Assembly (NCBI GenBank): GCA_949152475.1
Contig: OX424567.1
Span: forward strand, 29,661,402-29,725,401
From: Terebella lapidaria
Taxonomy: Eukaryota > Annelida > Polychaeta > Terebellida > Terebellidae
Reading direction: 5' to 3'
Length of the DNA stretch: 64,000 nt
In this document: piece after piece, positions 11,287 through 21,490 of the stretch
How positions within the stretch are numbered: position 1 is the first letter of the stretch
Layout of the letters: each line of letters opens with the position of its first letter
Made by a program: the position numbers and the translations under genes
The notes under the pieces: generated by a model
Databases searched by the model: none
Told to the model about the DNA's origin: nothing
Seen by the model: the letters and a program-made list of their open reading frames with translations, nothing else

Positions 11287-13740
11287 TTATCTGAACCGGG
11301 CTGGGCGGCGAATCGTGCGTCTGGGTCGATTGTACGGAGCAGGCTGGGGCGTAGCCTCGCTTGTTGATGAGTCCGTAACAATCGCGGGTTTGGGTCCGCG
11401 GGGTTTTGGCGCTCGCTGTGAAGCGCTAGAGTTCGACTTGCGCGATTTTCGCTTCTGGCGACGGCGTCGCGGTCCGGATGTGTGGCTTCTCCGACTAGCG
11501 GGTGATGACGAAGTATCAGTCTCGGTAGTCCGATCTGTATCTGACGACTTGTCTTGTACGGTGACGTCCCAAGGGTAGAGGAATTCCTTGAGGAGCTCCA
11601 GGGGATCGTTCGATGGTTCGGTCTTGGAGTCTGTGCTACTTGACGACTCAGGTGGCGATCTGACTTGAGGTTGAAGGTTCAGCAACTGTGCATCGCCTTC
11701 GTACGGTTTGATGACATCCAGATGGACGACTCTAGTATTTCGTGGATTGGAGACTAGAGCAATTCGATAGTCTACCTCAGTAACGCGTTCCAGGACTCTC
11801 CAGGGTCCGGTCCAGGGTCGGGCGAATTTGTTGTTCTGAGTGAGGGGCAGGTAGTAGTACCGTACCAACTCTCCCGGCTGGAACTGAGGGCGAGATTTCG
11901 CGTGTGCGTCATACCCCATTTTCTGGCGGGTTGCAGCTTTTTGCAGATGGTCTTGCGCAAACCCATGGGCAGCTCTGATGGCAGTTCGGAGATACTCGAC
12001 GTATTCAGGTCCGCATGGGGGTAGCGGTTCTGGGTCATACGAAGGAAACATCAAGTCAACAGGCAAATTGCATTCATGTCCGTATACCATCAGGTGTGGT
12101 GTACACCCGGTAGAAGAGTGCACCGAGGTGCGGTACGCCATGAGTACATATGGTAAGTGCAGATCCCAGTCATTCCCACGATCACTGACGAATGCACTCA
12201 ACATATTCAACAAAGTCCGATTGAATCGTTCGACTTGACCGTCACTTTGTGGGCGGTAGGGCGTGGTCCGAATTTTCTTGGCGCCCAGAAGGCGTACAAC
12301 ACTCCGAAATAACGACGACTCAAATTCCGTTCCTTGGTCGCTGTGTATGGCTTTCGGTACCCCGTGGTACACGATCCAACGATTCACCAGAACATCGGCG
12401 ACATTTTTGGCCGTATGGCGGCGGAGCGGGAATGCGTCCGTGTACTTTGAAAAGTAGTCCGATATGACAAGAATGTACCTGTGACCTCGTCCGGTAACTT
12501 TATGGGTATCTAAGATATCCATGGCAATACGATCAAATGGCGCCCCAGTTGGTAGTTGCGTTAGAGGCGATTTCTTGGGCGCTGGTTTTCCTTTTCGTGA
12601 CACACACTGCGGGCAGCGGGCGCACCAGCGGGCAACATCCAAGGCGAGACCTGGCCAGTAAAACCGGCGCTTTACTCTCTCAACAGTCCGTTGTATTCCG
12701 AGGTGGCCTACGACCTTGAGGTCGTGGAGTTGGTGAAGAACCACCGTTCGTAATGCCGCTGGTAACACAGTTTGTACAACAGTCCGACCAGCTGGGTCCG
12801 GCTTGGTAGTACGTATGAGGACTCCATCCTGTAGCGCTAACAAAGTCCATCGTGAAACCAAAGTTTTCACTTCCTCACCGTAGCGGGCGACTTCCTTTGA
12901 CGTGGGTTTCGTTCCGTTCAGTACCCACTGTCGTACGACTCCGACACTCGGGTCGACTTGCTGAGCGGCAACAATGTCCGCTGTTGAATAGTCCGACAAC
13001 CATTCTTGTCCGTTCAATTTCACATCCAATGCTCGCACACGTGCAGCTTGGCGTATTGAGATCATCCGAGACAAGACCGGTGATGTCATGGTATCACTGT
13101 CCAGGAGGTCTTTCTCGGGTCCAACAGGAACCACCGTAATCCGTCTGACGGGAAGTTCTCCAGAACTTGTTTCCGGGTCCGTGGGTGGAACGACTAAGCG
13201 TCCAGGGCAGTCCGAATGTTTGCAACTATGGCAGCGGGAAAGTCCGTCAGCATTTCCGTGGAGCTTTCCAGGACGATGTTCAATACGAAAGTCATATTGC
13301 TGCAGTTTGGCTAACCAGCGAGCCAACATACCGTCCGCATCGTTGTAGTTCTTTAACCAACGCAAAGAACTATGGTCAGTTCGTAACAGGAATCTGCGTC
13401 CCCACAAATAATGTCGGTAATGCTGAATCATTTCAACGACAGCCAACAGTTCTCTATAGGTCGTACAATAATTCCGTTGCGTGCGGGACAGCGTCTTGCT
13501 TGCAAAGCCAATCGGGATTTCCTTTCCATTGACACGCTGTGAAAGCGCGCCTCCGATGGCGTAGCCGCTGGCGTCGGTATCAAGAATGAAATAATCGTCC
13601 GCATCTTGTGATGGATGGGCGAGCTTGGGGGCCTTGATAAGTGCGTTCTGGAGCCTCCTAAAGGCGTTCCGTTGGGGCGATCCCCACGTGAAGCGACATT
13701 CACCCCGGGTGAGTGCCACCAGAGGTTCAGCAATTTCGGC
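11287..13740 (-). pseudogene. pol: Gypsy pol, distal part: RNase H and integrase
   Basis: This frame continues directly, in the same phase, after the TAA at 13741-13743, so it is the second half of one pol frame rather than a separate gene; the GTG near 13719 is not a convincing start. RNase H shows LDTDASGYAIGG, TYRELLAVVE and LLRTDHSSLRW. The integrase has an HHCC zinc module (HQLHD, GHLGIQ, CARCPQC, about residues 329-372 of this part). Its DD35E core has MDILDT (Asp about 401), HSDQGTEF (Asp about 461) and GQVERFNR (Glu about 497). A GPY/F-type module (RPWTGPWRVLERV) follows, then a basic Ser/Arg/Lys-rich tail. No chromodomain is seen. All core catalytic residues I can identify here are present. 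Confidence 0.9.
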
Positions 13741-15795
13741 TTAGTCTTTTATGAACCTCCTGTGGTAATTTGCAAACCCCAGGAAAGCTCGTACGTCCGT
13801 AATCTCACAGGGAGTCGGCCATTCCCTAATAGCCTTGACCTTGTTCGGGTCCACCCTGATTCCTTGTCCACTGACGATAAATCCCAGATACAGGATTTCG
13901 CGTTGAAAGAGTTCGCACTTTTTGGGTTGTAAGCGTAACCCGGCAGTTCGTATCCGATCAAGGACCGCTTCCAGATTGGCAAGCGCCTGATCAAAAGTGC
14001 GTCCGTATGCTATCACGTCATCCAGATAGCACATACATCTGGTCCACAGATATCCACGTAAGATGGTCTCCATGAGACGTTCGAAAGTCGCTGGCGCGTT
14101 GCTCAGTCCGAACGGCATAACCCTGAATTGGTATAGGCCTTTCCGGGTGGCGAAGGCCGTCTTGGGTCGGTCCGTCGGGTCCACTTCGACCTGCCAATAT
14201 CCCGAGGCGAGATCTAAGGCCGAGAAGTAGTTCGCTCCAGCGAGTGCGTCATGCGTGTCTTGAATGTTCGGAAGAGGGTACGAATCTTTCCGTGTTACGT
14301 CATTGAGCAGACGATAGTCCACACAGAATCGTACCTGTCCGTTTTTCTTCCGTACCAACACCACTTGTGAACTCCATGGTGATTCCGAAGGTTCGATACA
14401 TCCAAGTCGCAACATTTTGTCAACTTCCTCATCTATGATGTGTTGTTGCGCTTGGGGTACGCGACGTTGTCGCTGACGAATTGGGGCACTTGTACCCGTG
14501 TCGATCCGATGTTGCACTACATGTGTTCGTCCGAGCTGTCCTTCGGGGCACAAGAAAGTGTCTCTATACCGATATACCAAATTGGCACAGCACCGTTGCT
14601 GTTCAGGTGCTAGTCCGGCACGGTCTACCATCTCCCGTAGGTGTAGCGGGAGGTCTTCGTAATGGTTAACGTTCGTGTGGGGAACTTCCGGTTCCTCTCC
14701 TGACTTCGGCAGAGCGCCCACAATACTGTCAACTGGGCTCGCTATGGCTATTGGATCCGAGCGAGTCAGAGTTACGCCCGTATCCGCGGGGTTCACCACA
14801 GTCACTTTAACACACTTCCGGTTCAATGAGGTCAACGTGCGACCCATAATCAAGTCTGTTTCCTCCGGAAAGTTCGTCATGGGCTGAATGAGCCAAGGGT
14901 GTTGGCGCACCCTGACCTTTGAGGTCGGTACAAGTTCGACTACGGCCTCGCTGCGTGGCGGTACCGTAACGGCTCGACGTACAGCCATGCGTACAACATT
15001 AGCTTCGAAGTCCTTGTATGCAAACAGGATCTCTTTATTAATTTCGACAGTTCCATCACCGTAATTAACGATGGCTTTCGTTTGTCGGAAGAAATTCATG
15101 CCCAAAATCATTTCGTCATGAATCGCTGCTACACAAAATGTTACTGTCATTTCTTTCGTTCCGACCTTAATCGTAAGGTCTAGAAGTCCGTCGATCGGGC
15201 TGGAGTCTCCATTGACATCCCGAATGGTCGCCATGGTCGGGCGTAAAGTGCGCTGTTCGACAGGCACGTGTCGCATCATGTCCTTTCGGAGCAGGGAAAC
15301 CTGTGCTCCTGAGTTCATTACTGCTTTGAAAGTTCGTTCTCCAACATGCACTGGCAATTTCCAGCACTCATGGGCGGCCAGACTTCGACTGAAAACAATC
15401 GGTCCATCGAGGTCCTCCTCAGGCAGTAGGAGTGGAAGTTTCAGTCTCCCCGGCTTGGTTTCAGGTCCCGATGGGAAAGCGTAAAAGCCTCCATCATCCG
15501 ACACCCATTCTATTTCAGACATAGAGTCCGTTCCAGTATCGCCGGTGGTGCGTGTCGACACCCCTTCGTGACGATTAGTCCGTGATGGCCTGCGTGGCAA
15601 TGGTTCCGACACCCCTTCGTGGAGGGATTCCGTACCTGAAGTCGACGAAGCACACTTGGCGCACACCCCTTCGCGGAGTGGAAGGGCCCTTGGTGTCGGC
15701 GCCAGCTTGGTTGGCGTCGTGTTCGTAGCTGTGGACACAACCACTGGTTTGGAGCTTTGAGCGTAGCTCGGTTTAACGGAAGGTTCTTGCTCCAC
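13741..15795 (-). pseudogene. pol: Gypsy pol, proximal part: protease and reverse transcriptase, ending at an in-frame stop
   Basis: The frame is open upstream of the GTG at 15795 and overlaps the end of gag in the -1 frame, so expression by -1 frameshifting from gag is likely. The aspartic protease region is near residues 140-235. At the active-site triad the sequence reads VMNSGAQVSLL, an Asn at about 161 where the family has the catalytic Asp, so the protease is probably inactive. RT follows with CVDYRLLND (about 491), FSALDLASGYWQV, MPFGLSNAPATFE and CYLDDVIAYG (YLDD about 590). The frame stops with TAA (13741-13743) after FLGFANYHRRFIKD, in the connection before RNase H. There are therefore two independent lesions in an element whose LTRs look identical. 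Confidence 0.9.
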
Positions 15796-15809
15796 AGTTC
15801 CTTCCTCCC

Positions 15810-18308
15810 TTAGTTTGACGGCCTGGCCTGTGGTGGTGGCTGAGCCGGTGGTGTCGTAGCCATTGGCTGAGAGTTCGAGTTCGGTATACCGATCTGTCCG
15901 TTATTCCGATTTGCGCCAGGGCGTGGCGGGAACGGTTTCATTCCGTTTCGCACCAATATGTCCTTCAAACGGTAACACCGTATCCACCTGTGTCCCGGTT
16001 TCTTGCAGAAGAAACATATTTCAGTTCGACCTTGAGGCGTAGGACGGTCGCCACGAGCCTGAGCGATAGCCCGTAGAACAGCGTATAGTGCGTCCTCACC
16101 GTATTGTCCGCACTCATCACTAACAACACACTGGAACGCTTCCGCGACCCATTCGCGGGAGCAGGAAGGGACGGAATGTTCTTCACACCCTTGCAGTCCG
16201 GTCGTGTCGCTATCTGCAGGGTCGTAGTACGCAGCGATCTGATCGGAAGTCAGTGTATCCCAATGGTGCAACTGTCCGATCGCACATGAAAGTTCGTCGT
16301 TCGCTTCCGTGTCGTCGGCATACCCGTGGTAGGTGGCGTCTGCTCGGCGGGTACCGTGGGGACGATCTCTCTTGGTCCGCTGCTGGCGACTCTCTGCTTT
16401 CAGTACAGCCGTGAGTGCGTCGCTGTACGAAGTGAATGTCATTACACAAAGTCTATCCGCAATATGGTCAGGCTGACCATTGACAAATTGCGAAATAACA
16501 GTTCGTTGGAGAAACTCAGGTGTGACGTCATCGAACACCTGTTCTGCTATGGCTTGTAGCCGTTCAAGGAAATGTTCGGCATCTTCTTTCCGTTCACGCT
16601 TCAAGAACGGGAAGTCGTCTCGTTTCGATTGTCGGCGGGCGGCGGGTTCCCATCCTTCCAGGAGACGACGCCTGAATTCATCCCAAGGCGTGTTGAACGG
16701 AATGTTCAGAGCGATTGCTTCCGCTCGCCCGCGTAACGTACTACGGAATGTCGTAGTTTTGTTCAAGTCCGTGTACGTGAATGCAGCCGTAAACTGTTCG
16801 AAGCTGCGGAGGTACTGATTTAGATTACCCTCCTTAAACGTGGCTCGCCACTGTGCTGGTTTGGCAGTACTCAGCGCTAGCGTCGGGATGATGGGCGCTT
16901 GTGATGCCGCTGTCGTAGCGTTGACAGTCGTCGCAGAGACGGCGGGAGTTGGCGGCGCGACCTCCGTGGTCGGTGCGGCAGTGGTCGTGATGACCGGTAC
17001 GACGTATGGCGTGGCATCGGGTGCGGGCGGGTAGCCAGCGTGATTTGACAACGGCGCGGTTTGGGAGACCGGTCCGTATGGCGGCGACATTTCCGGCATT
17101 CCGTATGACGGAGTTGGGTGTGGCATTTGCGGGAACTGATATCCCGAACCGGGAGCGTACACACTTGGAACTGCTACTCCAGGGTTTTGCGGCACAATTC
17201 CCAAATTGGGCACTATTCCGTGATTGTACGCGGCAACACCGTACGCTGGTACTCCATGGTTTGATACAGCTATTCCCCCATGATTGTGCATGGGCACCGC
17301 ATTTCCATAGTTCGATACTGCTACTCCCCCATGATTGTGCATGGGCACCGCATTTCCATGGTTGGGCACGTAGCCGTGTGAGGCGGAATGTTCCGCTGGT
17401 AGCGACGGTTCGCCGTGCGATGGTCCGATGTTGACTACCGGTGGTGGTAGATGCGCGGGGTGCGTGTTTTCGCTGGTGTCGGAGATCGGTACTCCGATGT
17501 TGCGCGGTCGGCGATCGATGGTGTCGCTGGTGTATCGGACCTCCGATCTCGGCGCGGGTGCGTAGAATCGCGTCGGCGGGTCGTTCGTCTGGACGGCGTT
17601 GAACCTGGGGTCGGCCGCGGGGGTACTCTCGGTGGCGGCTCTTCTCCGGTTCGGCAGGTGGACATCCGGCAGCTCTCCCGTGACAACTGGGTCGGCCGGT
17701 ACTCTGGAGTACACCGGCGGGGTTCGGTCGGGTCGCGTCAGTGTGTGGATTGTTACCGATGGGCGCGACATTACATTGTCGTGTCGCGGATACAGTTCAG
17801 CACGCGTATCCGATTCATGCGACCATTGTTGGACACGCGACCGACTCGGCGGGTGCGTTAACATGGAATTGTCATAGTTCGTTGGTCGTACACTCACCGA
17901 CTTAGGTAGCGGATCGGTATTGGGTTGGCGCTGGAAGCGCGCATAGTCCGTTTCACTTCCGTCGCTTGGTCGCGACCTTGGCGGTCCGGCGGGTGTCGCG
18001 TGGTATGACCGCGCATGCGCGTCAAGGATTTCTGTCACCGTGCGCGACGGCTGGTACGGGTCACCGTCCAACAGTTCTTCGAGGTTACTATCGGCTCGCA
18101 TCCAGTCCGGCATGTACTCTACGGATGCCGCCGACGATAGTTCGTACAGTTCGTTTGGCGGTTGTACTTGCGATAGCGTAATAGTATCGCTCATCGCCAC
18201 TGACCTTGGTCGTGCAGTTCGCTGGTTCGCTGGGACCGGATTCATCGTCACCTCATCTTCCGGGCTTGGTCCGATCGGGTTCCGAGTCGTAGATCGGGTA
18301 TTCATCAA
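15810..18308 (-). CDS. gag: Gypsy gag, 832 aa
   Basis: Gag forms the particle that packages element RNA. The N-terminal half is Pro/Arg/Ser-rich. A 17-residue unit around NAVPMHNHGGVAVSNYG occurs twice in tandem (plus-strand about 17248-17355). The capsid-like core follows (WRATFKEGNLNQYLRSFEQF, then FPFLKRERKEDAEHFLERL), and a CCHC zinc knuckle near the C-terminus reads CFFCKKPGHRWIRC. The start Met at 18308 lies about 50 bases downstream of the primer-binding site in element sense. The stop at 15810-15812 is followed within a few bases by pol in the -1 frame. Confidence 0.9.
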   Translation of the reverse strand: MMNTRSTTRNPIGPSPEDEVTMNPVPANQRTARPRSVAMSDTITLSQVQPPNELYELSSAASVEYMPDWMRADSNLEELLDGDPYQPSRTVTEILDAHARSYHATPAGPPRSRPSDGSETDYARFQRQPNTDPLPKSVSVRPTNYDNSMLTHPPSRSRVQQWSHESDTRAELYPRHDNVMSRPSVTIHTLTRPDRTPPVYSRVPADPVVTGELPDVHLPNRRRAATESTPAADPRFNAVQTNDPPTRFYAPAPRSEVRYTSDTIDRRPRNIGVPISDTSENTHPAHLPPPVVNIGPSHGEPSLPAEHSASHGYVPNHGNAVPMHNHGGVAVSNYGNAVPMHNHGGIAVSNHGVPAYGVAAYNHGIVPNLGIVPQNPGVAVPSVYAPGSGYQFPQMPHPTPSYGMPEMSPPYGPVSQTAPLSNHAGYPPAPDATPYVVPVITTTAAPTTEVAPPTPAVSATTVNATTAASQAPIIPTLALSTAKPAQWRATFKEGNLNQYLRSFEQFTAAFTYTDLNKTTTFRSTLRGRAEAIALNIPFNTPWDEFRRRLLEGWEPAARRQSKRDDFPFLKRERKEDAEHFLERLQAIAEQVFDDVTPEFLQRTVISQFVNGQPDHIADRLCVMTFTSYSDALTAVLKAESRQQRTKRDRPHGTRRADATYHGYADDTEANDELSCAIGQLHHWDTLTSDQIAAYYDPADSDTTGLQGCEEHSVPSCSREWVAEAFQCVVSDECGQYGEDALYAVLRAIAQARGDRPTPQGRTEICFFCKKPGHRWIRCYRLKDILVRNGMKPFPPRPGANRNNGQIGIPNSNSQPMATTPPAQPPPQARPSN

Positions 18309-18355
18309 AAGTTCGTACGTCGGGATAGTTCGTAAGCCGAGAACTGGCCTTCGCT

Positions 18356-18373
18356 ATCCTGGTCACGGCACCA
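18356..18373 (-). other. Primer-binding site matching tRNA-His
   Basis: In element sense the sequence one base after the 5' LTR is TGGTGCCGTGACCAGGAT. Its complement, ATCCTGGTCACGGCACCA, equals the 3' end of animal tRNA-His (T-stem CCTGG, acceptor TCACGGC, discriminator A, CCA) as I remember it. Confidence 0.8.
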
Positions 18374-18374
18374 A

Positions 18375-18995
18375 TGTGACGGAATAGCGGAGTTCTTCGG
18401 GCGGCTATTACGCCCACTGATCGAATAGTACGATGTATGTTGTGCGTGAACACACCAACAGGAAGTCCGACGTCAGTTTCAACAATATCCGATGTTTATT
18501 GGGATGATTAAGTCCGATGTACGATCACTCTCACATTCAATCGTAATCCCCCACAATAGTCCGAAGTATTAATAGTCCTGTATAAATTTGATATCCTCTA
18601 ATCACAATCTTTTGGCTTAGTACCTCTCAATACAACCTTTCTCTTCAACAGATCCTACCCAACTACATTGTCCGTGGGAAAGCGCGGGGCTAAGTTCATG
18701 ATGTGTGTGGGTTTTCCCGCGTAATGTGGCAGGTGTTCATGTGAAATGGCGGGAAAGTGATGTCATGTCTGTGTGGGCGGAGTCATGTGTCTGGGAATGT
18801 GGTGATTGGTGGGATTGTAGGAAGTGTTAACGTGAGCAGTGTTGTTTACATGTAGATGTGGTGCGAGGACGGTGCATGCCCGGTGACGTAAGGTAAGTAA
18901 GTATGAAGTCATGTGATGAATCTGTGCCGTGTATGTCGAGTGGGAGAATGTGTCAGGGGCGGGTTTCGGGCCATAACAGTCATAAATATTCTACA
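18375..18995 (-). repeat. 5' LTR of the Gypsy element
   Basis: 621 bp, TGTGACGG...TTCTACA on the plus strand, with the same ends as 5902-6522. In minus-strand sense it is followed by the tRNA-His primer-binding site. Confidence 0.95.
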
Positions 18996-19484
18996 CAATG
19001 AAATACGTTCAGCACCGAACTTAAAATGGAAATATTGAACACACTAAACTTTCCTGGGAATTACGTGCATGTGAAAAAATAATACTTTATTGAAACATAT
19101 ACCATAATTAGTTTTTTTTAAGTATCTAGATGTGATCTGGCTAAGATTAGATGTTGTAAGGGAACATGGTTACCATAAACACCCACCATTCTGGCACTTG
19201 CAGCGGCCCACACAAGATGGCGGACATTTACAGTCCGGTCCACACTGGCACCGCTCGCTAGGGGGCATTTGTGGGCCACACTTGCAGCCTGCGAAAAAAT
19301 GCATCATCTTAGACAAAATATCAGAGTACATTAGATCCTGCGGGCAAGCCCACCTGTCATGACTCATGATGTTCCAATTTCCTGGATCCGGAGTGGTTTT
19401 TCTAATAATGTGAATCAATTTTCCCTGGATCCTTATCTGCACTCAGGAACTCACCATTCTGGCACTTGCAGCCAGAATGGTGAG
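18996..19484. repeat. Duplicated metallothionein 3' flank, copy 2 (proximal part) and its junction
   Basis: This continues the duplicate interrupted by the retrotransposon and matches 21600-22030. It contains one full internal metallothionein exon (19187-19288) and the first 17 bases of another (from 19455). It then breaks off at a perfect hairpin, CTCACCATTCTGG / CCAGAATGGTGAG (19450-19462 and 19472-19484), and passes into sequence of the other end of the unit. Confidence 0.85.
19187..19288 (-). pseudogene. Duplicated internal exon of the multidomain metallothionein, intact reading frame
   Basis: The 102-bp exon has an AG acceptor and GTGGGT donor, phase 1 on both sides, and keeps all nine cysteines (GCKCGPQMPPSERCQCG, then CKCPPSCVGRCKCQN). 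It is the copy of exon 21742-21843. It lies beyond MT-B's stop-containing exon and its own downstream partner is 13 kb away, so it is probably not expressed normally, though nothing in the exon itself is broken. Confidence 0.7.
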
Positions 19485-19498
19485 TCCATCGCTTGCAA

Positions 19499-21490
19499 TG
19501 AAGCGATGGATCATTGTATATTTTTGTTTGTTTTGTGTTGATCACAGTGAGATGTGTTTGCTGTAAGAATGTTAAAATAAAAGACGAATAAACTGGAACG
19601 TTTTTATTCATTCCAAAATATAATGAAATGCATGATTCCTACACAAATAGTTGCCCAACTTAGGCCGACTTAGGCTAGTTATGCACAGCTTGTCCGACAT
19701 TAGCTCACGAACAATAGTTCATTAACTCTTTGTTATTTTTAACCTCAGACAGTGGAGTCAAAGCTGGACATGGCTTGTTGCAGAACAACCCATGTCCTGT
19801 ATCGATCTTAAATTAAGATTCACCTTTTTTCTTGGCAAATCATTGCCATTTCGACCAGACAAATGTGAAATGATTGAAATATGAATTCTTGTTTTGTACC
19901 AATATTGCTAATTTCCCTTAAGGAAACATTGAATTGATGACTTTGATATGTGAGGATTGGCAATATTGGTGGAATGAAGCCCAAGTATATACTCTGTTGT
20001 AACCCCTAAGTCTGCGAATGCTTTAAGCTTGAGTGTTGGGATGTTCCAAGAGTTTCCAAGGCAATGTAGCTAACTTCCCGTAAGGAAACATTGATGGCTT
20101 TGGCATGTGAGGATTGATAATATTGGTGGAATGATGCCAGAATATATGTTTTACTGTATTACTCCTAAGCTTTCGACTGCTTTAAGTTTGAGTGTTGCAG
20201 TGTTGCAAGAGTTTCAAAGGCAATATAGCTATGATGCCCCCAAAGAAACATTGATGACTTTGATATGTGAAGATTGGCAATATTGGTGGAATGATGCTCA
20301 GATATTTCACTATATTACCCCTAAGTCTTCTACATTGCTGTAAGCTTGAGTGTTGCAGTGTTGTAAGTTTCCAAGGCAACATAGCTAATTTCCCTTAAGG
20401 AAACATCGATGGCTTTGATAAGGGAGGATTGGCGTATTGGTGTATTGATGCCCAAATATATATTTTACTGTATTACCCCTAAGTCTTCGACTAATTTAAG
20501 CTTGGATGTTGTGCAATCTATTGATCACTTCGACACGGAGTAAACGAGACCATTTTTTTCTGATTATTTTATTAAAAGCCCATGCAATCTGGTAACAATA
20601 TTCGTAGAAGGAAATGAACATTATCATAATTTTAGAAGAAAGTAAAGTATACATTAAAAAAGAAAGTAAAAAAAGTTTGTTCTATCCGTGTTTGCATATA
20701 CGAATTTGATACATAGGGCACAAACTGCATAATAATTGATAACAATTAAAAAATTATGTATGACATGCATACTTGTTCTTTCTGACATATACTTAACCTC
20801 CCATGAGGCATACAGCTCCATGCAGCGATATCTGGCGCAATTTGACACTTTCCGTACATTTCTGCCATATTTGTACATATATTCAATTTTACTATTTGGT
20901 TGAACATTTACATAACTCACATGGATTAACATATATTACACAGACTTTTCATATTATATTAATGTTTCACATAACAGCAACTATTTTCACATTCGCATGT
21001 ATAGCGTTAACCAGGGTGCAATGAATTGCTTCACATTTTGTTCATTTCCAATAAGATTACCGATGTATAAACTAAAATATTATGCGATTTTACACTCGAC
21101 CATTGAACATTCTATCAGATTCATCATTACCATCTAATATGTTACATGCTATTCATACTAGAATAAAAAGGGTAGCCAAAAGAATCCGGTTAATATCAAT
21201 ACAAAATTTACTGTGTGAATACGATCATAAAAATAGCATAGTATAAAGTTAAAATCAATATAAGACAGTGTAGTTGGTGCAGCGCCAAATTTCGGTGTGC
21301 ATGGAAGGTTATATATTCGAAAGATATCCAAGTATCAAATATCCAGAGACGAAATCCAGGTCATAACCGTGAAAGGCAATCCTTAGTAACCATGGCGACA
21401 ATATCGAGAACCATATCCAGGGTGCGTGAGTCCATATAGAGAAAATTTGGGTCGTTTTCCAATTGGGTCAAACCGTCAGGGATTTTGTAT
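19499..21490. repeat. 3' flank of MT-B (duplication copy 1), with four about 158-bp tandem repeats
   Basis: The sequence matches 4058-5783. About 19913-20511 holds four tandem copies of a unit with the words AAGGAAACATTGATG, GATTGGCAATATTGGTGG, ACCCCTAAGTCTTCGAC and GAGTTTCCAAGGCAATGTAGC. The other duplicate keeps about two degenerate copies. On the minus strand this is the probable 3' UTR and downstream region of MT-B. I could not pick one poly(A) signal with confidence. Confidence 0.75.

Larger units (their letters stand above)
5902..18995 (-). mobile_element. Ty3/Gypsy LTR retrotransposon, 13.1 kb, inserted in the metallothionein duplication
   Basis: The element is bounded by two 621-bp LTRs (TG...CA) and a 4-bp target duplication, CAAT, at 5898-5901 and 18996-18999. 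Removing it rejoins sequence that matches the other duplicate at 21590-21610. In its own 5' to 3' order it has the LTR, a primer-binding site, gag, pol (protease, RT, RNase H, integrase), a 1.4-kb spacer, a 952-codon ORF of unknown role, a polypurine tract and the LTR. RNase H before integrase, the DD35E integrase and the CCHC gag place it in Ty3/Gypsy. I saw no difference between the LTRs by eye, so the insertion looks recent. Pol is nevertheless broken (see the pol entries). Confidence 0.95.
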
